Positions 1 through 6,536 of a stretch of DNA of 10,715 nt are shown here, piece after piece. The stretch lies in contig PWOG01000033.1 of NCBI GenBank assembly GCA_003557565.1, positions 1 through 10,715 of the forward strand, given 5' to 3'. A program made the position numbers and the translations under genes. Source of the DNA: Desulfobulbaceae bacterium. Lineage in GTDB: Bacteria; Desulfobacterota; Desulfobulbia; Desulfobulbales; Desulfurivibrionaceae. The notes beneath the pieces are model-generated. The model made no database searches, was not told where the DNA came from, and worked only from the letters and a program-made list of their open reading frames with translations. Position 1 is the stretch's first letter; the number at the start of each line of letters is the position of its first letter.

Positions 1-117
1 CCTGCGGCACCCTGCGGGCGCTTACCTCTTTGCCCCCATGGATCATTGATACGTTGAATCCGGTTGATAAGCCCATCGCCCGGGCCGCCGATCTCCGGAT
101 AACGACTTACTACGGTT
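1..117. other. Window-edge region with no assignable gene
   Basis: This stretch lies downstream of hypA (minus strand) and runs to the window edge. On the minus strand a frame is open from an ATG at 76 to the edge (it begins MGLSTGFN), with a second in-frame ATG at 46. Neither has a well-placed Shine-Dalgarno sequence, and the visible 25 codons match nothing I recognise. It does not look like the start of hypB (no early Cys-rich or His-rich segment) or hypC. A short direct repeat CCTGCGG occurs at 1-7 and 11-17. No terminator is evident after hypA. Confidence 0.3.
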
Positions 118-456
118 TCAGTCCACAACTATGGCCGCCAGCCGCAGTTCCTGCCCCTTCAGGGGACGCAACAGGCCCTTACAGGAAGGACACCGGGAGA
201 AGTTCTCCTCCATGACTGCGGTTTGCCGGCAACTTGCGCACTCCCCTTCCCCGGCCACGGTGTTAATTACCAACTCCGCCCCCTCGGCCATGGTCTGCCG
301 GCAGGCGGCGGCAAAACAGAACCGCAGAGCCTCGACCATCACCCCGGCCAGGGCGCCGACCTCCACCTCCACCCGCCGGATCCGCCCACCACCGGCCGCC
401 AGGCTCTCCGCCTCGGCCAGTTCGACAATATTCACAGCCAGCGACATTTCGTGCAT
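118..456 (-). CDS. hypA: Hydrogenase/urease nickel incorporation protein HypA
   Basis: HypA is a small cytoplasmic metallochaperone that, with the GTPase HypB, delivers Ni(II) to the large subunit of [NiFe]-hydrogenases during maturation. The protein is 112 residues, close to the usual 113-118. It begins with the family signature MHEMSLA; the N-terminal Met-His2-Glu3 is the known nickel site. The structural zinc site is visible as two CxxC pairs, C73-A-S-C76 and C89-P-S-C92. The frame extends 7 codons further upstream to an ATG at 477, but the start at 456 is chosen because His2 must follow the initiator Met, and a G-rich stretch (GGGGGCG) precedes it. It is transcribed divergently from the signalling operon. 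No hypB, hypC-F or hydrogenase structural gene lies in the window, so its partners are beyond the left edge or elsewhere. The product call is firm. Confidence 0.95.
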   Translation of the reverse strand: MHEMSLAVNIVELAEAESLAAGGGRIRRVEVEVGALAGVMVEALRFCFAAACRQTMAEGAELVINTVAGEGECASCRQTAVMEENFSRCPSCKGLLRPLKGQELRLAAIVVD

Positions 457-589
457 TTTCCGCGCCCCCGCTTGCATCCCGATTTACCATCGCTGCCGTC
501 CGGCGGCTAATTCCAAGCCTCAAGATAGCCGATAACCGGATACGATACAAACCACAACCAGATATCAGGAGGAAAAACCAAAAAAAATC

Positions 590-617
590 TTGACCTTGAT
601 CATCACAAAGATAAGAT
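590..617 (+). promoter_or_regulatory. Candidate sigma70-type promoter in divergent intergenic region
   Basis: TTGACC at 590-595 (5 of 6 to the -35 consensus) and TAAGAT at 612-617 (4 of 6 to the -10) are separated by 16 bp and point towards the gene at 723. The stretch lies in a locally AT-rich segment (about 560-700) that contrasts with the GC-rich coding DNA. Transcription from here would leave a leader of about 100 nt. This is a by-eye consensus match only. Confidence 0.3.
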
Positions 618-641
618 TGCTTCACTCCTCTTTATGATCAA
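596..641. repeat. Paired TGATCA-containing inverted repeat, candidate operator
   Basis: TTGATCAT at 596-603 and ATGATCAA at 634-641 form a perfect 8-bp inverted repeat around a 30-nt spacer, and each arm contains the palindrome TGATCA. The arms are 38 bp apart centre to centre. The left arm lies inside the spacer of the candidate promoter at 590-617, so a dimeric regulator binding there could control the signalling operon or hypA. The arms resemble half-sites of the CRP/FNR family (TTGAT...ATCAA), but neither site alone has the full FNR spacing. Function is inferred only. Confidence 0.3.
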
Positions 642-669
642 CGATTATTCTTTTTAAGTTTAGTCACAA

Positions 670-698
670 ATGACAATATTTCGATATATTCGGTTAAT
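670..698 (+). promoter_or_regulatory. Second weak candidate promoter close to the operon start
   Basis: ATGACA at 670-675 (5 of 6 to -35) and GTTAAT at 693-698 (4 of 6 to -10) have a 17-bp spacer. Initiation from it would leave a leader of under 20 nt before the ATG at 723, which is short. It is an alternative to the promoter at 590-617. Confidence 0.2.
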
Positions 699-722
699 CC
701 GGTTCCCAGGGCGCTGCTTCGG

Positions 723-3383
723 ATGTTAAACAGACTTTTGGAAAGACACGAATTCCTCCGGCAAATTCTGGTGGTACCCTTCAGCAAGTCACTGCGCGCC
801 TTCCTTTTTTCCCGCATGATCGGGGTGGCCCTGGTGATTTTCGCGATGGTCCTGGGAACCGCCAGCTACCTTTACGATCGCCTGATCACCCAGCATGCAC
901 ATACCACCGCCTCCGGCATCGCCGCCCAGACCTACATCACCATCAACAATCTCATGCCCCACGGGATCAGCCGGGAACAGCTGGATACGGTAATCGGTGA
1001 AATCAAGGAGGCCCACACCGATTCGCCCTACCAGATCGCTGTTTACCGCAGCCCCCTGGTGGCTGATCAGTACGGCGCCATCGAGCAGCGCAAACCCTTC
1101 TCCGATAAAATAACCGCCCTGGCCCCCGGCTACGGCCGCCAACTCACCCTGGAAAACCATATCTTGACCAGGCACCTGTACCCCCTGACCGTGGAAGACG
1201 CCAGTTGTCTGCAATGCCATGCTAACGCCGAAATCGGCTCGGTGCTGGGAATCGTGGAAGTCAGGCAAAACATCAAGGAAATAACCCGGCGGCTCAAAGC
1301 TGATTACCTGTGGCTTTTCGGGCTCTTTGCCCTGCTCAGCACCGTCCTGGTGGTGGGGGTAACCACCCTGGTGGTCAACCGGGTCAGCGCCACCTTGGAA
1401 GATTTTCGGCGCAAAACCCGGGAAATTAAAACCGTCACCGACCTGCCCACCATCTCCCGGCTGAGCAAGCAAAGCGTGGGATTTGCCGAGCTCAACGAAG
1501 CCTTCCGGGCCGTGGGCGAACTGGGTGACCGCCTGCACGCGGTGGCCGTGGACAAGGATATCCTGGAATTTGAGATCAACATCTTAAACAAGTTCATCAT
1601 CACCTCCAACGTGGTCCAGGACTGGCAGCTGTTCGTCAAGGAGCTTCTGGTCGACATCAACGACATCCTGGATACCTACGCCCTGCTGGCCTTCTTCCAG
1701 GAAGGGGAGAATGAATATCTCCTGGACGTCTTCTGGCGCTCCACTCCCTCGCCGGAGACCCGCTATGAGCTGGAAAAGCTGGTGCAAAGGCAGATTTACA
1801 ACCAGTTCCAGCTGCCCACCGACTCCCCGGCGGTGAAGATCGTTCACCACGAATGCGGCTCACCGGTGCCTCTACCCCCCAACCTTAACCTCAAAGATAT
1901 CGAGTTGCGCACCAAGTCGCTTTTTCTCGACGCCCCCAAGGTAGGAGGAATCGTTGGTATCGGAGTCCAGTCCAACATGGTGCTGGATTCCATCTACCAT
2001 ATCGTCCTGGACAGTGTGCTGGCCACCCTGCTCAACCTGGTGGGTTCGGTCAAGGCCATCTACAAATACACCAAAGATCTTGAATACTACGCCACCCGCG
2101 ACCCCATCACCAATCTGCACAATCAGCGGATGTTCTGGGAACTGCTGAGCTACGAGGTGGGGCGGGCCCAGCGCCACGACTACCCCTTCGCCCTGCTGAT
2201 CATCGACGTGGACAACTTCAAGACCATCAACGACCGCTACGGCCACGCCTTTGGCGATCTCTTTCTCCAGCAGTTGGCCGAAGCCCTGCGCCAACCGGTA
2301 CGCAACGGCGATTTTGTGGCCCGCTACGGCGGCGATGAGTTCACCGTGCTGCTGCCGGAAACCACCCGGGAACAGGCCCTGAGCGTGGCCGACCGTATCC
2401 TGCAGTCGATCTCCACCATGGGTGTGCTCACCGGCGAAGGCACCAGGGTTCAAGCCACCGTTTCCATGGGTGTCGCCATGTTCCCCGAACACGGCAAAAA
2501 CGCCAAGGACCTCTTTCTGGTGGCCGACAACATGATGTACAAAATCAAGGACGAGGGCAAAAACGCCATCGCCGAACCCCAGGAGGGGGAAATCAGCCAG
2601 ATATTCAAAAATGAAAGCAAGATTAATTTCCAGGTTTACCAGGTCCTGGAAGAAAAAAGCATAATTGCCAATTTTCAGCCAATCATCGGTTTAGGCAGCG
2701 GCGGAGTCGAGTTCCATGAGGTCATGATGCGGGTTTTCTCCGATGAGGGCGACATGATTCCGGCGGCCGATTTCATAGCCGCCGCCGACCGCATCGGCCT
2801 GCTCCACAAGCTGGACCTGCTGCTGATCGAAAAGGCTTTTTCAGCTGCCGCCCATCGAGGATACCGGGGTCAGCTTTTCATCAACATCACCCCCCGGTCT
2901 TTTACCTCGTCGGATTTTTTCCCCAAACTCAAGGGGATTAGCAAACAGTTCGACATCGACCCGCAACGGATTATTTTCTCGGTTATAGAACGGGACACGG
3001 TGCGCAACGTGAACATGCTGCAGAAATTCATGACCAGGATGAAATCCGAAGGCTACCGGTTCGCGGTAAACGACTTCGGTTCCGGGCACTCATCCTTTAA
3101 GTACCTCAAACTTTTCCCGGTGGATTTTCTTAAGATCGACGGTGAATTTATTCGCAATATTTTAAATGATCGGGAATATTTCGCCTATACCAAGAGTATT
3201 GTAACCCTGGCCCGTGAACTGGGAATCAAAACCGTGGCGGAGTGTATTGAAGAAAAGCGCATCATCGAAGTCTGCCGCGACCTTGGCGTGGACTACGGGC
3301 AGGGGCACTATATCGGCCGGCCGGCCACCGGCTTCACGGATACCCCGACCCAGGTCGTCAACCAGCCCGGAACCGACGGTTAA
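723..3383 (+). CDS. Membrane heme-sensor diguanylate cyclase (DUF3365-like / GAF-like / GGDEF / degenerate EAL)
   Basis: This is an 886-residue inner-membrane signalling protein predicted to make c-di-GMP. Order of parts: membrane segment at about 32-51; periplasmic sensor (about 52-194) resembling DUF3365/Tll0287-like domains, with a c-type heme attachment motif C162-L-Q-C165-H166; second membrane segment at about 195-218; linker; GAF-like region (about 280-450); GGDEF domain with motif G536-G-D-E-F540, the metal/substrate segment DVDNFKTINDRYGH, and an intact allosteric I-site R527-N-G-D530; then an EAL domain (about 640-880). The EAL domain keeps N721, D784, K804, E840 and Q860. However, the EAL motif reads E666-V-M, the first Glu of the usual E-x-T-E motif is S753 (E756 is kept), and the first Asp of DDFG is N783. 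Loss of two metal ligands makes phosphodiesterase activity unlikely; the domain may bind c-di-GMP or regulate the cyclase. The ATG at 723 has only a weak AGGG upstream. It is the first gene of a three-gene operon, with its stop 3 nt before the next ATG. Confidence 0.9.
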   Translation: MLNRLLERHEFLRQILVVPFSKSLRAFLFSRMIGVALVIFAMVLGTASYLYDRLITQHAHTTASGIAAQTYITINNLMPHGISREQLDTVIGEIKEAHTDSPYQIAVYRSPLVADQYGAIEQRKPFSDKITALAPGYGRQLTLENHILTRHLYPLTVEDASCLQCHANAEIGSVLGIVEVRQNIKEITRRLKADYLWLFGLFALLSTVLVVGVTTLVVNRVSATLEDFRRKTREIKTVTDLPTISRLSKQSVGFAELNEAFRAVGELGDRLHAVAVDKDILEFEINILNKFIITSNVVQDWQLFVKELLVDINDILDTYALLAFFQEGENEYLLDVFWRSTPSPETRYELEKLVQRQIYNQFQLPTDSPAVKIVHHECGSPVPLPPNLNLKDIELRTKSLFLDAPKVGGIVGIGVQSNMVLDSIYHIVLDSVLATLLNLVGSVKAIYKYTKDLEYYATRDPITNLHNQRMFWELLSYEVGRAQRHDYPFALLIIDVDNFKTINDRYGHAFGDLFLQQLAEALRQPVRNGDFVARYGGDEFTVLLPETTREQALSVADRILQSISTMGVLTGEGTRVQATVSMGVAMFPEHGKNAKDLFLVADNMMYKIKDEGKNAIAEPQEGEISQIFKNESKINFQVYQVLEEKSIIANFQPIIGLGSGGVEFHEVMMRVFSDEGDMIPAADFIAAADRIGLLHKLDLLLIEKAFSAAAHRGYRGQLFINITPRSFTSSDFFPKLKGISKQFDIDPQRIIFSVIERDTVRNVNMLQKFMTRMKSEGYRFAVNDFGSGHSSFKYLKLFPVDFLKIDGEFIRNILNDREYFAYTKSIVTLARELGIKTVAECIEEKRIIEVCRDLGVDYGQGHYIGRPATGFTDTPTQVVNQPGTDG

Positions 3384-3386
3384 CCA

Positions 3387-4571
3387 ATGAATACTTTTAT
3401 TTCCAAGCCATTTGCACAACCACCAAAGCACTCAAACCGGCCCGCCGGCGGCGTCGGTGAAAAACTGGCTTTTTCCGCCACCCAGATTTTGCAGACAATC
3501 AGTGACGGGGTTTATGTCACCGACCGGCAACGGCGGATCGTTTACTGGAACCCGGCGGCGGAAAGGATCACCGGCTGGCAGGCCGAAGAGGTGGTGGGAT
3601 ATGGCTGCTACGACAACATCCTGTGCCACGTCGACAAAGACGGCCACCTGCTGTGCTACGACGAACGCTGCCCCCTGCACCGGGCCATGGCCACCGCCAG
3701 CGCCTCCACCGCGCCCATGCTGGTCTTTGCCCTGTCCAAGGAAGGGCACCGGGTGTCGGTGGAGGTTAACGTTTCACCCGTGCTCGACGACAACGGGGAG
3801 GTCATCGGCGGGGTGGAGGTCTTTCGTGACTGTTCAGCGGAGATCCGCGACCTGGAAAGGGCCCGGACCATACAGCGACTGTCCATGAAAATGCCCGAAG
3901 GCGAGACCCCCGGCTTGAAACTGGCGGCCAAATATCAACCCCACGGGGTTCTTGGCGGTGACTATTGCACCATGGAACAACTGGACGACCATCGTTACGC
4001 CTTCTGCATCGCCGACGTCATGGGCCACGGCACCGCCGCCGGGCTCTACACCATGCACCTGCATTCCCTGTGGGAAAACAACCGCCGGGTCATCGACAAG
4101 CCGGCCACCTTTGTCAGCGCCTTAAACCGCGATCTCTGCTCTCTGTTGCGGGACGACGAGTCTTTTGCCACGGGGCTATTCGGTCTTATCGACCTTCATG
4201 CCGAAACCCTGGCCCTGTGCGCGGCTGGCAGCCCGTCATTCATCCTGCAGCGCCAAGGGCGAGCACGCCGGATCAATATAGCCAGCCTGCCCCTTGGCCT
4301 GGTCGCCGACCATGTTTTCGAGGTGACCTTTTTACCCTTGGAACCAGGAGATAATCTGTTATTTTATACCGACGGCCTCATTGAAATCGCCAGTCAACAA
4401 GGGGAAATACTGGGCAATGAAGGCCTGCTTGAACTGATCAACCAATACGGCTTCCCCGCCGATGAACGGGGCATAAACCAGCTGTTGAAAAAAATCCTGC
4501 GTTACTCCGGCCAGATCCGTTTCACCGACGATGTGACCATGCTGGCTGTTCAGTATACGGGTCGCAAATGA
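3387..4571 (+). CDS. PAS domain / SpoIIE-RsbU-type PP2C serine phosphatase
   Basis: This 394-residue cytoplasmic protein most likely dephosphorylates a phosphorylated STAS-domain anti-sigma-factor antagonist, as RsbU and SpoIIE do. An N-terminal PAS domain (about 30-150) shows the typical ISDGVYVTD and YWNPAAERITGW segments. It carries four cysteines at C74, C80, C90 and C95 (with H81 and H98 near), suggesting a metal, Fe-S or thiol-redox sensing site. A short linker leads to the SpoIIE/PP2C domain (about 165-390). Its metal-binding acidic residues lie in GGD192Y, D210-V-M-G-H-G215, TD329G and the terminal D381-D382-VTM motif; all appear intact, so the enzyme should be active. There is no transmembrane segment. 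Its ATG is 3 nt after the stop of the GGDEF gene with no clear Shine-Dalgarno sequence, so translation is probably coupled. The stop overlaps a downstream ATG (ATGA at 4568-4571). Confidence 0.92.
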   Translation: MNTFISKPFAQPPKHSNRPAGGVGEKLAFSATQILQTISDGVYVTDRQRRIVYWNPAAERITGWQAEEVVGYGCYDNILCHVDKDGHLLCYDERCPLHRAMATASASTAPMLVFALSKEGHRVSVEVNVSPVLDDNGEVIGGVEVFRDCSAEIRDLERARTIQRLSMKMPEGETPGLKLAAKYQPHGVLGGDYCTMEQLDDHRYAFCIADVMGHGTAAGLYTMHLHSLWENNRRVIDKPATFVSALNRDLCSLLRDDESFATGLFGLIDLHAETLALCAAGSPSFILQRQGRARRINIASLPLGLVADHVFEVTFLPLEPGDNLLFYTDGLIEIASQQGEILGNEGLLELINQYGFPADERGINQLLKKILRYSGQIRFTDDVTMLAVQYTGRK

Positions 4572-4604
4572 AAAAAACTGGTATAAATACGAAGGCATGA
4601 CTGA

Positions 4605-5084
4605 GTGCTTATGAACAGCCGCAACCGCAACCCCGGATCCCCTTCCACCGCTCCCGACGCCGCCAAGGTCTCCAAGACCTCCGGCGAAATCGCCATATAT
4701 CTCGACAGCTACCATGATATCGACGAGGTGGTGGACAAATGCTGGAACCTGATAAACCAGGAAATCAACCGACTCGGCTACGGCCCGGTCGAAGTGCAAA
4801 TCCACATGGCCCTGGCCGAGGCCATCATCAATGCCTGCAAACACGGTAATCGTCACAATCCCAACCAGCCCATCATCTTCCGTTGGGATTTCAACCACGA
4901 CTTTACCTTCGAAGTCCATGACAGCGGGCCGGGATTCGATTACCAAAACCTGCCCGACCCTACCCGCAGTGAGCGAATAACCGACGACAACGGGCGGGGA
5001 ATCTTCATCATCAGGTCCATGGCCCACTCGGTGCGCTGGCGGGATCAAGGCCGCCACCTGATTGTCTGCTTCCGCGCACCTTAA
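4605..5084 (+). CDS. RsbW/SpoIIAB-like anti-sigma factor serine kinase (HATPase_c)
   Basis: This 159-residue single-domain GHKL ATPase is of the type that phosphorylates STAS antagonists and, in classical systems, sequesters a sigma factor. Visible motifs: N-box E72-A-I-I-N76-ACKHGN; G1 box D106-S-G-P-G110-FD; G2/ATP-lid segment D127-D-N-G-R-G-I-F-I-I. These are diagnostic of the RsbW-like HATPase_c_2 group. The first 25 residues are polar and probably disordered. The start is ambiguous: GTG at 4605 lies 9 nt after GAAGG (4591-4595), while ATG at 4611, two codons later, is also possible. Placed 33 nt after the phosphatase gene, it completes a kinase/phosphatase pair. The STAS substrate and any sigma factor are not in the window. 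Alternatively it may target a non-sigma partner, as in several Gram-negative partner-switching systems. Confidence 0.9.
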   Translation: MLMNSRNRNPGSPSTAPDAAKVSKTSGEIAIYLDSYHDIDEVVDKCWNLINQEINRLGYGPVEVQIHMALAEAIINACKHGNRHNPNQPIIFRWDFNHDFTFEVHDSGPGFDYQNLPDPTRSERITDDNGRGIFIIRSMAHSVRWRDQGRHLIVCFRAP

Positions 5085-5170
5085 AACGTAGGCGGTCACG
5101 GGATGCCACAGGTTGCGGCAAGCGGGATGGAGAACGGAACCAGATGATCAGGCTTACGATGGGGATTACC

Positions 5171-5191
5171 GGCCTTGACCTTGACAAGGCC
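5171..5191 (+). repeat. Hairpin between the RsbW-like gene and the kinase gene
   Basis: GGCCTTG (5171-5177) and CAAGGCC (5185-5191) are a perfect 7-bp stem with a 7-nt loop. No T-run follows, so it is not a classical intrinsic terminator. It lies 27 nt upstream of the GTG start at 5219 and inside a possible 20-codon leader frame (ATG 5144 to TAA 5206). It could end the upstream operon weakly or affect translation of the downstream gene. Confidence 0.35.
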
Positions 5192-5218
5192 ATCTTAAAC
5201 AGGTAAGCACAAATTATT

Positions 5219-6379
5219 GTGAACGCCGAACCAATTACCAGCCCAGACTCCATCACCGCCGCCTCCGATCCTTTCAGTATCGCCGCTTTGTTCACGGCGG
5301 CGGAAAACATCCTGGATATCGCCCCGCATGGCGACGGCCTGATCAACGACAGTTTTCTGGTCCGTCAGCGGTCCGGTGAGGCCTTTTTGCTGCAACGTCT
5401 GAATCCGTTGGTTTTTCCTGATCCGGCCGGGCTGATGCACAATATTCGCCTGCTTGGCAAGCATTGGCACGGCGGCGAAGATGCCGGCCCAACAGACGCC
5501 AACCCGCGCCGGGCGATTCGCCTGCTGCTTACCCACGAACAGCAGGACTGCCATTACGACCAGGCAAAGTTCTGCTGGCGGGCCTGGCATTTCATTGAAA
5601 ACAGCCGGGCGCTGAAAGAGATCACCACCGAGGCCCAGGCGGAAGCCGCCGGAGCAGCCCTGGGGGAGTTTCACGCCCGGACCGGCGATCTGGCCCCGGC
5701 CCTGCTGCACGACACCATGCCGGAGTTTCATGTTACCCCCTGCGTTCTGCGAAACTTTGATCAAATCATCGACAGCACCCCGGCCCAGGACGGCCCGGAC
5801 GTCGCCTACTGCCGGGATTTCATCCACCGGCGCCGGGCCGGGGCCGCAGTGCTGGAGCAGGGTCGGGCCCGGGGAATTCTGCGGGAGCGGGTCATCCACG
5901 GTGATCCCAAAGTGGACAACATACTCTTTGACCGCGACTGCGACCGGGCCCTGGCCCTGGTTGATCTGGACACGGTCAAGCCGGGCCTGCTCCAGTACGA
6001 TGTCGGCGACTGCCTGCGTTCCTGCTGCAACCGCGCCGGCGACAATCCCGACCAACCCGGGCAGGCCGAGTTCGACCCGGATCTGGCCCGGGCCCTGCTC
6101 ACCGGTTATCTGGCTAAGATGCGGGGGCTGCTGACCCGCCACGACCTCGCCTGTTTCTATGAGGCCGTCCACCTGATCACCTTCGAGTTGGGTGTGCGCT
6201 TCTTCAGTGACTATCTGGCGGGCAACCGTTACTTCAAGGTCGATGACTCGGAGCACAGTCTGCGCCGGGCCCTGACCCAGTTCGGGCTTGCGGCCTCCAT
6301 CGAAAAGCGGGAAAAACAGATTCGCCTGATCGTCAACGAATTACAATCGTTCACCAGGGCCGGCAACCTGTTGATTTAA
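5219..6379 (+). CDS. Aminoglycoside phosphotransferase-fold kinase, NahK-like (N-acetylhexosamine 1-kinase type)
   Basis: This is a 386-residue cytoplasmic kinase of the APH/choline-kinase fold. The nucleotide-loop region reads GDGLINDSF (about 38-46) and is followed by LLQRLN (57-62) and a PDPAGLMHNI segment (67-76). The catalytic Brenner-type motif is H227-G-D229-P-K-V-D-N234 and the metal-binding motif is D249-L-D251-T-V-K-P-G, followed by YDVGDCLRS. The QRLN...N-I and VDLDTV-x-PG-x-x-x-x-D-x-GD patterns match NahK and related proteins often labelled 'mucin desulfatase' in databases, so the likely substrate is an N-acetylhexosamine or other small alcohol rather than an antibiotic. GTG at 5219 is the only start after the in-frame TAA at 5204; AGGTAA at 5201-5206 may be its ribosome-binding site, with loose spacing. 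No sugar nucleotidyltransferase or transporter neighbours it, so the substrate cannot be fixed from context. Confidence 0.8.
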   Translation: MNAEPITSPDSITAASDPFSIAALFTAAENILDIAPHGDGLINDSFLVRQRSGEAFLLQRLNPLVFPDPAGLMHNIRLLGKHWHGGEDAGPTDANPRRAIRLLLTHEQQDCHYDQAKFCWRAWHFIENSRALKEITTEAQAEAAGAALGEFHARTGDLAPALLHDTMPEFHVTPCVLRNFDQIIDSTPAQDGPDVAYCRDFIHRRRAGAAVLEQGRARGILRERVIHGDPKVDNILFDRDCDRALALVDLDTVKPGLLQYDVGDCLRSCCNRAGDNPDQPGQAEFDPDLARALLTGYLAKMRGLLTRHDLACFYEAVHLITFELGVRFFSDYLAGNRYFKVDDSEHSLRRALTQFGLAASIEKREKQIRLIVNELQSFTRAGNLLI

Positions 6380-6385
6380 CGGACC

Positions 6386-6495
6386 GTAACCCGAACAGCC
6401 GGGCTGCAGATTCGGTCGATCAGCCAGGCGCTGCGTACACAAGGTACTAAAAGCCTGGCTGATCGTCCGAAGATGCGGTACAGCTGAACGGTTAC
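6386..6495. repeat. Nested inverted-repeat (cruciform/hairpin-forming) element
   Basis: The core is a near-perfect inverted repeat. Arm 6411-6429 (TTCGGTCGATCAGCCAGGC) pairs with arm 6453-6471 over 18 of 19 positions, with one T-T mismatch and a 23-nt loop that itself contains two GTAC palindromes (6435-6438 and 6444-6447). Outside it, GTAACC-x-G (6386-6393) faces CGGTTAC (6489-6495) and CAGC (6396-6399) faces GCTG (6483-6486), so the symmetry extends over about 110 nt. It fills the gap between the kinase stop (6379) and the DUF945 start (6537). No T-run follows, so a standard intrinsic terminator is not supported. It could be an interspersed palindromic repeat, a structured leader RNA or a protein-binding site. 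Confidence 0.7.
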
Positions 6496-6536
6496 AACAA
6501 TTAACCTGAGCGCCGGCGGCGCAGAAAGAGCAACTT

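Noticed and set aside
1..76. Possible start of another gene downstream of hypA on the minus strand
   Set aside because: About 25 open codons only, no good ribosome-binding site and no match to HypB, HypC or other hydrogenase-related N-termini.
789..1538. 249-codon minus-strand open frame
   Set aside because: It is antisense to the heme-sensor domain of the cyclase gene, with low-complexity Gly/Gln-rich content and no motif. It is a shadow.
5195..6256. Long open frame of 353 codons on the minus strand
   Set aside because: It lies opposite the NahK-like kinase gene, which has clear catalytic motifs. The antisense translation shows no recognisable domain; it is a by-product of high GC.
5219..6379. 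Antibiotic (aminoglycoside) resistance kinase
   Set aside because: The APH fold is shared, but the QRLN and DLDTVKPG patterns fit the NahK-like metabolic kinases, and no resistance or mobile genes are nearby.
6374..6500. Integron attC-like site around the palindrome after the kinase gene
   Set aside because: ATTTAAC at 6374-6380 fits the RYYYAAC half of a core site, but no matching GTTRRRY occurs at the other end, and the arms do not have the attC box layout. No integrase or cassette array is present.
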